Shown piece after piece: positions 57,801 to 64,000 of a DNA stretch of 64,000 nucleotides. The notes under the pieces were generated by a model, which had not been told where the DNA came from, ran no database searches, and worked only from the letters and a program-made list of their open reading frames with translations. Location: assembly GCF_964340395.1 (NCBI RefSeq), contig NC_135560.1:2477501-2541500 (forward strand), written 5' to 3'. Source of the DNA: Glandiceps talaboti. Taxonomy: Eukaryota; Hemichordata; Enteropneusta; Spengelidae. A program made the position numbers and the translations under genes. The first letter of the stretch is position 1, and each line of letters begins with the position of its first letter.

Positions 57801-60800
57801 TCTATATACAGAGTATACCTAGTAATGACTAGTCTGTGTACTCTATATACAGAGTATACCTAGTAATGACTAGACTGTGTACTCTACATACAGAGTATAC
57901 CTAGTAATGACTAGTCTGTGTACTCTATATACAGAGTATACCTAGTAATGACTAGTCTGTGTACTATATATACAGAGTATACCGAGTAATGTCTAGTCTG
58001 TGTACTCTATATACAGAGTATACCTAGTAATGACTAGACTGTGTACTCTATATACAGAGTATACCTAGTAATGACTAGTCTGTGTACTATATATACAGAG
58101 TATACCTAGTAATGACTAGACTGTGTACTATATACAGAGTATACCTAGTAATGACTAGACTGTGTACTCTATATACAGAGTATACCTAGTAATGACTAGA
58201 CTGTGTACTCTATATACAGAGTATACCTAGTAATGACTAGTCTGTGTACTCTATATACAGAGTATACCGAGTAATGTCTAGTCTGTGTACTCTATATACA
58301 GAGTATACCTAGTAATGACTAGACTGTGTACTCTACATAGAGTATACCTAGTAATGACTAGTCTGTGTACTCTATATACAGAGTATACCGAGTAATGTCT
58401 AGTCTGTGTACTCTATATACAGAGTATACCTAGTAATGACTAGACTGTGTACTCTACATAGAGTATACCTAGTAATGACTAGTCTGTGTACTAATATAAT
58501 AATAATGTTTGATTTTATATAGAGCTTTCCCCACTTTGTGCTCAAAGCGCATTATCCCTGGTACGGATCTATAGCGGAACAACAGCCCTTTATACTTCCT
58601 CAACTCCCTGGGGAGCATACAATCCATTGCAGCCTTTATAAGCACATAGGATTAAAGCATTCACATTGCAACCTCTATCATACCAGGTTCCCAATTATAC
58701 AGCTGCATGACCGGGTTGACCGAAGCACATTCACGGTTCAAATGTCGCCCAAGGACTTTAGCCACTCAGAAACAAATGGCAGCGATGGAGCTTGAACCTC
58801 CAACCTGCAGATTCCAAGCCAGCCACTTCAACCATTTGCTCATTATGACTTCACATACTGTATACATAGACTTGACAAGCCAGTGAACAGAGTACTCCTA
58901 CTATTAAACTAGTCGTCATGTAATTCAGCTGATCACAATGACTATAATACCATTTCATGTCAAGGGTTAGTGCATTTATTACTGGTACGTAATCATCAAC
59001 AAATATAGCACAAAGTTTCATCTGCAATCAAAATCTCAGTACTGAATTCAAACAGTCTGTATATATAGCATACATCATGTGTTGTAATGTTAAACTATGA
59101 GTTTCATCAGTAACACAGATATCATACATACAGCTAAATAGTCACACTGAAAATCTTATCTCATCTTATGTTTTAGTGTCTCAGATTTAAACAAGGCTAA
59201 AGTCCTACTGACAATATGTCAGTAACCTGCCAGAACTTGTGACAGAAAACCAGTCAAAATATAAATAAGAGTGTCAGGTGAGATACCATCTGTTGACTTT
59301 GTACATTTAGTCCATGGTGTATCAATTAGCCATGACCTACAACAATGCACTGTGTGTGTTCTCTTAATGGCCTGTCTACTTGGTGGTAAATATATAAGTC
59401 AACACACAGACTAAATGAATTCTTACTGCTACTTCAGACTTTACCCATAGCATTTTATACATGAGTCAATTCAATCTTCTCTTGGACAACTACTGCTACA
59501 TGTAATCATCCTAATGTACATTTTAACATATCACTTTACTATAACATGCCTAGAAGTTAGAACACTGGCACATTATCCCTAGTAGGACGTATCTTACTCT
59601 GTCTACCCTAGTACTGACCTACACTGGTGTAAACTATAACATGCCTAGAACACTGGCACATTATCCCTAGTAGGACGTATCTTACTCTGTCTACCCTAGT
59701 ACTGGCCTACATTGGTATAAACTATAACATGCCTAGAACACTGCCACATTATCCCTAGTAGGACGTATCTTACTCTGTCTACCCTAGTACTGGCCTACAC
59801 TGGTATAAACTATAACATGCCTAGAACACTGCCACATTATCCCTAGTAGGACGTATCTTACTCTGTCTACCCTAGTACTGGCCTACATTGGTATAAACTA
59901 TAACATGCCTAGAACACTGCCACATTATCCCTAGTAGGACGTATCTTACTCTGTCTACCCTAGTACTGGCCTACATTGGTATAAACTATAACATGCCTAG
60001 AACACTGCCACATTATCCCTAGTAGGACATATCTTACTCTGTCTACCCTAGTACTGGCCTACACTGGTATAAACTATAACATGCCTAGAACACTGGCACA
60101 TATCCCTAGTAGGACGTATCTTACTCTGTCTACCCTAGTACAGGCCTACACTGGTATAAACTATAACATGCCTAGAACACTGGCACATTATCCCTAGTAG
60201 GACGTATCTTACTCTGTCTACCCTAGTACTGACCTACACTGGTGTAAACTATAACATGCCTAGAACACTGGCACATTATCCCTAGTAGGATGTATCTTAC
60301 TCTGTCTACCCTAGTACTGGCCTACACTGGTGTAAACTATAACATGCCTAGAACACTGGCACATATCCCTAGTAGGACGTATCTTACTCTGTCTACCCTA
60401 GTACAGGCCTACACTGGTATAAACTATAACATGCCTAGAACACTGGCACATTATCCCTAGTAGGACATATCTTACTCTGTCTACCCTAGTACTGACCTAC
60501 ACTGGTGTAAACTATAACATGCCTAGAACACTGGCACATTATCCCTAGTAGGACGTATCTTACTCTGTCTACCCTAGTACTGGCCTACACTGGTGTAAAC
60601 TATAACATGCCTAGAACACTGCCACATTATCCCTAGTAGGACATATCTTACTCTGTCTACCCTAGTACTGACCTACACTGGTATAAACTATAACATGCCT
60701 AGAACACTGGCACATTATCCCTAGTAGGACATATCTTACTCTGTCTACCCTAGTACTGACCTACACTGGTATAAACTATAACATGCCTAGAACACTGGCA

Positions 60801-63331
60801 CATTATCCCTAGTAGGACATATCTTACTCTGTCTACCCTAGTACTGGCCTACACTGGTATAAACTATAACATGCCTAGAACACTGCCACATTATCCCTAG
60901 TAGGACGTATCTTACTCTGTCTACCCTAGTACTGACCTACACTGGTGTAAACTATAACATGCCTAGAACACTGGCACATTATCCCTAGTAGGATGTATCT
61001 TACTCTGTCTACCCTAGTACTGGCCTACACTGGTGTAAACTATAACATGCCTAGAACACTGGCACATTATCCCTAGTAGGATGTATCTTACTCTGTCTAC
61101 CCTAGTACTGGCCTACACTGGTGTAAACTATAACATGCCTAGAACACTGGCACATTATCCCTAGTAGGACGTATCTTACTCTGTCTACCCTAGTACTGAC
61201 CTACACTGGTGTAAACTATAACATGCCTAGAACACTGGCACATTATCCCTAGTAGGACATATCTTACTCTGTCTACCCTAGTACTAACCTACACTGGTGT
61301 AAACTATAACATGCCTAGAACACTGGCACATTATCCCTAGTAGGACATATCTTACTCTGTCTACCCTAGTACTGACCTACACTGGTGTAAACTATAACAT
61401 GCCTAGAACACTGCCACATTATCCCTAGTAGGACATATCTTACTCTGTCTACCCTAGTACTAACCTACACTGGTGTAAACTATAACATGCCTAGCACACT
61501 GCCACATTATCCCTAGTAGGACGTATCTTACTCTGTCTACCCTAGTACTGACCTACACTGGTGTAAACTATAACATGCCTAGAACACTGCCACATTATCC
61601 CTAGTAGGACATATCTTACTCTGTCTACCCTAGTACTAACCTACACTGGTGTAAACTATAACATGCCTAGCACACTGCCACATTATCCCTAGTAGGACGT
61701 ATCTTACTCTGTCTATCCTAGTACAGGCCTACACTGGTATAAACTATAACATGCCTAGAACACTGCCACATTATCCCTAGTAGGACATATCTTACTCTGT
61801 TTATACCCTAGTACAGGCCTACAGCTGGTGTAAACCATTAGACTATGTAAATGTAACTATACAAAACTTTGTACTACATGTACTATGAGTAGAATCAAAT
61901 TTGTCATATAACAGACATTTTCAGATACCCAATGTATATGACTTGGTAAACTAAGTTACTAACAACTCCAATATATTCAGATACCCAATGTATATGACTT
62001 GGTAAACTAAGTTACTAACAACTCCAATATATTCAGATACCCAATGTATATGACTTGGTAAACTAAGTTACTAACATAACAACTCCAATATATTCAGATA
62101 CCCAATGTATATGACTTGGTAAACTAAGTTACTAACATAACAACTCCAATATATTCAGATACCCAATGTATATGACTTGGTAAACTAAGTTACTGACATA
62201 ACAACTCCAATATATTCAGATACCCAATGTATATGACTTGGTAAACTAAGTTACTAACATAACAACTCCAATATATTCAGATACCCAATGTATATGACTT
62301 GGTAAACTAAGTTACTAACATAACAACTCCAATATATTCAGATACCCAATGTATATGACTTGGTAAACTAAGTTACTGACAACTCCAATATATTCAGATA
62401 CCCAATGTATATGACTTGGTAAACTAAGTTACTGACAACTCCAATATTTTCAGATACCCAATGTATATGACTTGGTAAACTAAGTTACTGACAACTCTAA
62501 TATATTCAGATACCCAATGTATATGACTTGGTAAACTAAGTTACTGACAACTCCAACATTTTCAGATACCCAATGTATATGACTTGGTAAACTAAGTTAC
62601 TAACATAACAACTCCAATATATTCAGATACCCAATGTATATGACTTGGTAAACTAAGTTACTGACAACTCCAATATATTTAGATACCCAATGTATATGAC
62701 TTGGTAAACTAAGTTACTGACAACTCCAATATATTCAGATACCCAATGTATATGACTTGGTAAACTAAGTTACTGACAACTCCAACATACTGAGCAACAG
62801 GTTTATCAATACATGAACAAGAACTATGTTGTAATATTAATGTTTTATTGTTTTCACTACATGGAATCTTTGATGGGTTAATTATTATATAAATTGGAGT
62901 TGTTGTCAGTGGCCAAGTGGTGGATCATTAATTAAATTACCTATGTCTCACCATTACAGCATAGACAGTAACCCCTCCCCTGTTTATGATTGTAGCGGGT
63001 TTAAGCCTTAGTCTGGATTAGATAAAATTTATGACACTGTAAGTACCAAGAATGTCATTCACTTTGACTCTAACCAACAATACAGCTATTTCCATAACAT
63101 TCTGGATTTCTGCAGTCTGATACATGTATGCATAAAGAATTCCACACATTGTGTAACAGGTTTTTATGTTATTTCAAATGTCTTACCTCATCAGGGGGTT
63201 CTAGTTTATAAGATCCCATCACTATCAATCTCTCGAATGCAGTACGTAGTGCTTTTGTCTTGGAATGAGTTGATCTGACAAAGGCTGGAAGGTGAATAAA
63301 CCATACACTGAAGCTGTATCCTAGTAAACAT
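29546..63331 (-). CDS. DENND4: DENND4-family protein (Rab10 GEF, Crag/DENND4A-C), C-terminal 13 coding exons; 5' part beyond the window
   Basis: DENND4 proteins (Drosophila Crag, human DENND4A/B/C) promote GDP-GTP exchange on Rab10 through an N-terminal DENN module in membrane traffic. That module is not in this window. Minus-strand exons: 63187-63331, 57120-57248, 56681-56912, 45544-45711, 44597-44743, 40056-41399, 38285-38483, 37320-37823, 36517-36772, 35980-36066, 35325-35500, 30290-30459 and 29546-29706. They give 1238 codons plus stop; human paralogues are near 1900 aa. Diagnostic blocks are [17 protein letters not shown], the PPR-like [32 protein letters not shown], a split CxxC zinc ribbon with [26 protein letters not shown] and [12 protein letters not shown]. 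The last is [19 protein letters not shown]. All introns are GT-AG and every junction keeps phase. It converges on the plus-strand gene at 13137. Confidence 0.95.
29787..30090. repeat. Degenerate minisatellite, about 41-bp unit, about 7 copies
   Basis: The unit includes GTCTGGTTTGACACAAATCT then TATCAATATGGCTACATTATT. It fills most of the last DENND4 intron. Copies near the edges are most diverged. Confidence 0.88.
30290..30459 (-). CDS. DENND4: DENND4 penultimate coding exon
   Basis: Acceptor ATTTTGTAG, donor ATAG/GTAAGT. It reads [20 protein letters not shown], then [19 protein letters not shown] and ENIDI. Confidence 0.95.
30545..30900. repeat. Second copy of the dispersed repeat seen at 23560
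   Basis: GCCAATGGTGTTGTAG opens it, and TTGCTATGGGTAGGGGTCTTG-like segments recur inside. A plus-strand frame with hydrophobic residues (30577-30858) is a by-product of the repeat; no family or start context supports it. Confidence 0.55.
30942..35313. repeat. Giant minisatellite, 29-bp unit, about 150 copies
   Basis: The unit is TAGTTGTTTACTCCATAGTA followed by AGTTATTTC. The main variants are TCC/TTC before ATAG, and CTATGTG or CTTGTTG in place of CTAGTTG. A seven-unit block with adjacent CTATGTG and CTTGTTG variants recurs about 203 bp apart (near 31785 and 31988), so whole blocks duplicate. It makes up about 90% of the DENND4 intron between 30459 and 35325. The copy number is an estimate from length. 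Confidence 0.97.
35325..35500 (-). CDS. DENND4: DENND4 exon: [16 protein letters not shown] block
   Basis: Acceptor ATGTCAACAG, donor AGACA/GTAAGT. It reads [20 protein letters not shown] onward. Its donor is only about 12 bp from the edge of the 29-bp minisatellite. Confidence 0.96.
35858..35960. repeat. (GACA/GAGA)n and (CACA) microsatellite
   Basis: A simple repeat in the DENND4 intron between 35500 and 35980. It ends about 20 bp downstream (sense) of the [10 protein letters not shown] exon donor. Confidence 0.9.
35980..36066 (-). CDS. DENND4: DENND4 exon: [10 protein letters not shown] block
   Basis: Acceptor TATTACAG, donor CCA/GTAAGT; 29 codons, phase 0. It reads [18 protein letters not shown] and so on, a diagnostic DENND4 sequence. 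Confidence 0.96.
36067..36516. other. DENND4 intron, nothing recognised
   Basis: Unique sequence between two exons, with no repeat or exon-like frame. Confidence 0.4.
36517..36772 (-). CDS. DENND4: DENND4 exon: start of conserved C-terminal domain
   Basis: Acceptor TGTTCCTCAG, donor TTTG/GTAAGT. After a variable lead comes [20 protein letters not shown], then [12 protein letters not shown], both strongly conserved in DENND4 proteins. Confidence 0.95.
36930..37285. repeat. Old degenerate tandem repeat, about 60-bp unit, 5 copies
   Basis: Recurrent pieces are TTTTCCTATRG, GACCAKTGRTTGC and GGCCAAYATAA. They occupy the DENND4 intron between 36772 and 37320. Confidence 0.6.
37320..37823 (-). 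CDS. DENND4: DENND4 exon: second half of zinc ribbon and Ser-rich tail
   Basis: Acceptor TCATTGCAG, donor ATAG/GTAAGT. It opens [20 protein letters not shown], so the second CxxC knuckle lies across the intron from the first. The remaining 130 or so residues are Ser/Glu/Arg-rich and end SEERRNRYR. Confidence 0.95.
38285..38483 (-). CDS. DENND4: DENND4 exon: first half of zinc ribbon
   Basis: Acceptor TGCATACAG, donor [31 protein letters not shown] leads into [22 protein letters not shown] and a further Cys give the first metal-binding knuckle. Confidence 0.95.
38484..40055. other. DENND4 intron with simple repeats
   Basis: It holds a two-copy duplication at 38880-38960 (TTTCCTGTGGAATGCT), a C-run plus long (CA)n at 39203-39320, and a two-copy duplication at 39903-39990 (CCTGGTCCAACTGCATGCTG type). 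No further exon was recognised. Confidence 0.5.
40056..41399 (-). CDS. DENND4: DENND4 large central exon (448 codons, disordered, coiled and acidic)
   Basis: Acceptor TTTTTTCACAG, donor ACAG/GTAAGT. Starting [18 protein letters not shown], it holds a basic patch ([11 protein letters not shown]), a run of nine Glu coded by a GAA/GAG microsatellite near 41005, and a charged helix ([20 protein letters not shown]). Ser/Pro phospho-like clusters follow. A helical segment, [20 protein letters not shown], leads to the conserved [14 protein letters not shown] end. The open frame runs past the donor by chance for about 60 codons. Confidence 0.93.
41545..41876. repeat. Minisatellite, 50-bp unit, about 6 copies, one interrupted
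   Basis: The unit holds CCAGTGTCTTGGTGACACTT then AGTAGCACAAAACTGGTGTA. AGTGTC/GACACT makes each unit partly palindromic. A unique stretch of about 50 bp at 41665-41715 interrupts the array. Confidence 0.88.
41998..42098. repeat. Two-copy tandem repeat of a hairpin
   Basis: ATCACAGACC, spacer ACACACCATCATGTA, then GGTCTGTGAT, present twice in tandem. Confidence 0.85.
42885..43700. repeat. Degenerate tandem repeat rich in TATTCTAGTATATGCATA
   Basis: Units of about 30 bp alternate between CGATATAAT and TGGTATCATC versions, giving a higher-order period of about 60 bp. It is very AT-rich. Confidence 0.85.
43795..43942. repeat. (GACA)n microsatellite, two tracts
   Basis: Tracts at about 43797-43830 and 43880-43942 flank a unique stretch. 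They lie in the DENND4 intron. Confidence 0.9.
44597..44743 (-). CDS. DENND4: DENND4 exon: linker with Ser/Gly segment
   Basis: Acceptor CCAATCTTTTAG, donor ACAA/GTAAGC. It reads [20 protein letters not shown] then [20 protein letters not shown]. The short Arg/Ser motif before SVGSFGS is typical of DENND4 linkers. Placement is supported by phase on both sides. Confidence 0.85.
45322..45440. repeat. Two-copy tandem duplication, about 60 bp
   Basis: GGAATGCTGACAACAAGGAA followed by GAGGGAATGGTGGGTAGCTT occurs twice, in the intron between the two linker exons of DENND4. Confidence 0.85.
45544..45711 (-). CDS. DENND4: DENND4 exon: Ser-rich linker
   Basis: Acceptor TATTGTTACAG, donor TTAG/GTAATG; 56 codons in phase 1. 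The sequence is polar and low in hydrophobics ([20 protein letters not shown]). It is placed by phase continuity across an 11-kb intron, so an extra unrecognised exon in that intron is possible. Confidence 0.8.
45873..45952. repeat. Near-perfect inverted repeat, 35-bp arms, 10-bp loop
   Basis: The left arm 45873-45907 starts TTGTTATAGGTAATGTTCTA. The right arm 45918-45952 is its complement except for about two mismatches near the loop. A third partial copy, TTGACTAGAACATTACC, follows at 45965. It abuts a (CA)n tract. Confidence 0.88.
45985..46142 (+). mobile_element. 3' part of a Helitron-like element
   Basis: (CA)n, (CAGA)n, then GCCATGCCTATAGCACTACT and CAGTTCAGTTGTGCTAA. The end is nearly identical to the element at 24360-24950. 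Confidence 0.6.
46256..46418. repeat. (CA)n microsatellite tracts
   Basis: Two long CA tracts are separated by ATCACATACATTTACATACA. Open frames across them are artefacts. Confidence 0.95.
46458..46590 (+). mobile_element. Left-end fragment of the CGAAATTAA DNA transposon family
   Basis: CAGCGTGTGAAATTAA, then TTTTTCAGAATTACAACAAC and AATAATAACATTTAATCAAA, then GATATATCCAATTTYA. This aligns with the start of the element at 49832-51719. Confidence 0.65.
46856..47335. repeat. Degenerate GC-rich tandem repeat, about 90-120 bp unit, about 5 copies
   Basis: Each unit has CACCTAGCTATGTCTGCC, then CCTCCCCAGGTAGSCTA, then GACACCTGCCGGGTCCTCC. It is clearly richer in GC than its surroundings and lies in the 11-kb DENND4 intron. 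Confidence 0.85.
47336..48404. other. DENND4 intron, nothing recognised
   Basis: No repeat unit or exon with family resemblance was seen. Confidence 0.4.
48405..49035 (+). mobile_element. Helitron-like element with core repeats and (CA)n
   Basis: Degenerate core repeats of about 120 bp (GATCACCAATGAGATCACCA, later ATCATTGATGAGATCATTAT). The conserved CATGGCAATCGGTCCAGTGG and TTTTTGACTTTGTTTACACA then lead into (CA)n. The CTAA end seen in other copies is absent; a different sequence follows. Confidence 0.6.
48908..49672. repeat. Duplicated block, copy 1
   Basis: It shares CATGGCAATCGGTCCAG, (CA)n, AAGTAAAGTTGCTCTTGAAG, TACAAGATCTAACATGGGGG and AAGGGTTTTGTCAGTGGTTT, in order, with 54634-55350. 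Its right end (49555-49672) reappears inverted at 54285-54410. Confidence 0.8.
49832..51719. mobile_element. DNA transposon, about 1.9 kb, with 8-bp target duplication GTCAGGCA
   Basis: GTCAGGCA occurs at 49824-49831 and 51720-51727, immediately outside termini CAGCGTGCGAAATTAA and, in complement, CAGTGTGTGAACTTAA (13 of 16 matching). Subterminal GGTCC/GGACC repeats occur at both ends. An 8-bp duplication with CAG ends fits hAT or a similar superfamily. Inside, one frame near 51090-51240 ([20 protein letters not shown]) is acidic and coding-like but upstream-closed. No transposase catalytic motif was found. It is probably non-autonomous or decayed. Confidence 0.75.
51914..52179. mobile_element. 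MITE with perfect 21-bp terminal inverted repeats
   Basis: The left end 51918-51938 begins ACTATACGAAAAGTCATATT; 52155-52175 is its exact complement. Including one mismatch the repeat is about 24 bp. The interior of about 215 bp is GC-richer than its flanks and non-coding. I could not settle the target duplication. Confidence 0.85.
52180..54284. other. DENND4 intron, mostly unique
   Basis: The only structure is three copies of GGGGAGGGTCATGTTTT-like sequence with a following C-run at 53793-53915. No exon was recognised. Confidence 0.4.
54285..55590. repeat. Rearranged duplicated block, copy 2 (X-inverted, A, B, A')
   Basis: 54285-54410 is the reverse complement of 49555-49672. Segment A (54413-54631; GACTGGTAAGCCCAAGTTTA to CTACTAATATTATACTGT) recurs as A' at 55363-55588. 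Between them, 54634-55350 is a copy of 48908-49552 including the (CA)n tract. Confidence 0.8.
55591..56461. other. DENND4 intron, nothing recognised
   Basis: Unique sequence without an exon-like frame of the family. Confidence 0.4.
56462..56498 (-). mobile_element. Terminus of the CGAAATTAA DNA transposon family
   Basis: In complement it reads CAGTGTGTGAAATTAAAGGG, like the right end of the element at 49832-51719. The (CACATA)n tract beyond it prevents finding a target duplication. Confidence 0.45.
56681..56912 (-). CDS. DENND4: DENND4 exon after the PPR repeat
   Basis: Acceptor TGTATATAG, donor [30 protein letters not shown] is the conserved start; [15 protein letters not shown] follows, then acidic, less conserved sequence ending in STG. 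Confidence 0.94.
57120..57248 (-). CDS. DENND4: DENND4 exon: PPR motif
   Basis: Acceptor TGTTTGTAG, donor AGG/GTAAGT; 43 codons. It reads [20 protein letters not shown] and ends [14 protein letters not shown], the classic DENND4 pentatricopeptide-like repeat. Confidence 0.95.
57490..58495. repeat. Minisatellite, 41-bp unit, about 24 copies, palindromic core
   Basis: The unit is GTCTGTGTACTCTATATACA then GAGTATACCTAGTAATGACTA, with a GAC/GTC variant at the start. GTACTCT-ATATAC-AGAGTAT is an imperfect palindrome. Shortened units lack CTAT. It lies in the DENND4 intron between the first two exons of the window. Confidence 0.95.
58494..58853 (-). mobile_element. tRNA-derived SINE, minus strand
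   Basis: Read on the minus strand, the head has an A-box-like TGAGCAAATGGTTGAAGTGG and, about 45 bp on, a B-box-like GGTTCAAGCTCC. The body ends with GCGCTTTGAGCACAAAGTGG and GAAAGCTCTATATAAA, then a (TTA)n-like tail. The tail resembles the widespread conserved tail of V-SINE-type elements. The plus-strand frame across it (58538-58795) is not a gene. Confidence 0.65.
58854..59544. other. DENND4 intron, nothing recognised
   Basis: Unique sequence between a SINE and the 88-bp array. Confidence 0.4.
59545..61830. repeat. Minisatellite, 88-bp unit, about 26 copies
   Basis: The unit starts ACTATAACATGCCTAGAACA and includes ATTATCCCTAGTAGGACGTA and CTGTCTACCCTAGTACTGGC. Starts at 59633 and 59721 fix the period at 88. 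Variant sites (GGCACA/GCCACA, GACGTA/GACATA/GATGTA, GGTGTAA/GGTATAA) recur in blocks, so multi-unit duplication is likely. Confidence 0.96.
61915..62790. repeat. Minisatellite, 56/62-bp units, about 15 copies
   Basis: The unit starts TCAGATACCCAATGTATATG and includes ACTTGGTAAACTAAGTTACT. The long form has an extra ATAACA before ACTCC. It is separated from the 88-bp array by only about 85 bp. Confidence 0.95.
62791..63186. other. DENND4 intron, nothing recognised
   Basis: Unique sequence leading to the acceptor-distal side of the 63187 exon. Confidence 0.4.
63187..63331 (-). CDS. DENND4: DENND4 exon: start of PPR region
   Basis: Acceptor TTTTTCTCTAG, donor GAG/GTAAGA. It reads [20 protein letters not shown] and continues through ALRTAFERL to KLEPPDE. 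The first base completes a codon from an exon right of the window. Confidence 0.92.
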
Positions 63332-63834
63332 CTAGAGAAAAATAGACCAACAAAATATTATAATCAAGTCTGAAATGCAAGTAACTCAGAGCAAAGATAA
63401 CTTGATAATATCTAGGTGAAATAACATAAAAATACAAATTATCATAACAATGAAACAGGACACAATAGAAAAGGGCAGAACTGTAACAATGGCTTTAATA
63501 AAATTAACTGTTTTTCTTAAGGTTTGTGAAACTACAGAAAAGAAGGGGATAATTTGTGTAGCAGATTTCTATACATTCCAAATCCTCACAAAATACCTGA
63601 TGGATTGTGGTAGAAATTTACCTTCACACTTCTCTTAATATAAACACTACTAAGTGAATAACTATTGTATTTGAACTAATTACTGGTTGGCTGTTCATTT
63701 CACTCAGTTTATTGTTAGTCAATATATTACATACTGTAAATCTTCATATGGTTTCCTACATTTGACATCAATACTACGTAACAGTAGTCTTCCTCTAAGC
63801 TAGTATCATCTGAGTTTAGTGTCTACACCTTGTA
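63332..63834. other. DENND4 intron, nothing recognised
   Basis: A 62-codon plus-strand frame at 63450 has no support. The upstream DENND4 exons must lie to the right of the window. Confidence 0.4.
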
Positions 63835-64000
63835 CATACATACATACATACATACATACATACATACATACATACATACATACATACATACATACATACA
63901 TACATACATACATACATACATACATACATACATACATACATGCATACATGCATACATACATACATACATACATACATACATACATACATACATACATACA
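63835..64000. repeat. (CATA)n microsatellite running off the window edge
   Basis: Almost pure TACA/CATA repeats with two TGCA interruptions near 63941 and 63949. Its full length is unknown. Confidence 0.97.

Noticed and set aside
58760-58850. Genuine tRNA gene on the minus strand
   Set aside because: A- and B-box-like sequences are present but the cloverleaf arms do not pair and a SINE body follows.
63835-64000. Telomere-like or centromere-like satellite at the window edge
   Set aside because: The unit is CATA, not TTAGGG or a long satellite; it is an ordinary microsatellite.

Overview
This window is nuclear DNA from an animal, most likely a marine invertebrate; I cannot fix the phylum from the sequence. 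The evidence is split genes with GT-AG introns, animal-type orthologues, a jockey-superfamily non-LTR retrotransposon, a tRNA-derived SINE and Helitron-like repeats carrying (CA)n/(CAGA)n. No bacterial-type operon, rRNA, intact tRNA or CRISPR array is visible.

Layout. (1) 1-4.3 kb is intergenic: a DNA-transposon end, a small non-LTR remnant, and 31-bp and 59-bp minisatellites. (2) 4.6-12.2 kb, minus strand: a complete six-exon NDUFS7 gene (complex I PSST subunit, 224 aa). All four ligands of iron-sulphur cluster N2 are present. (3) 12.2-14.9 kb, plus strand: an unrecognised 512-aa acidic protein gene, arranged head to head with NDUFS7 across a short shared promoter. (4) 14.9-29.5 kb is intergenic between two convergent genes and is dominated by minisatellites of 27, 34, 51/38, 41, 30 and 27 bp. 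One array is split by a 5'-truncated retrotransposon. (5) 29.5-63.3 kb, minus strand: the last 13 coding exons of a DENND4-family gene. These give 1238 codons plus stop, covering the PPR region, the long disordered middle, the zinc ribbon and the conserved C-terminus. The uDENN/cDENN/dDENN domains must lie beyond the right edge. Its introns carry a 4.4-kb array of about 150 copies of a 29-bp unit, an 88-bp-unit array of about 26 copies, a roughly 1.9-kb DNA transposon with 8-bp target duplications, a short MITE, Helitron-like elements and a SINE.

Roughly a third of the window is tandemly repeated DNA by my hand estimate. Most long open frames here are read-through of such repeats, not genes. 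Exon borders of NDUFS7 and DENND4 were set by eye from reading-frame continuity, GT/AG sites and the known family sequence. Every junction given keeps phase.

The most unusual observation is in NDUFS7. The 3' part of exon 5, including its splice donor, is repeated about four more times as a degenerate 62-67 bp tandem array in the following intron, giving a ladder of decoy donors. I did not find a clearly novel multi-gene system.
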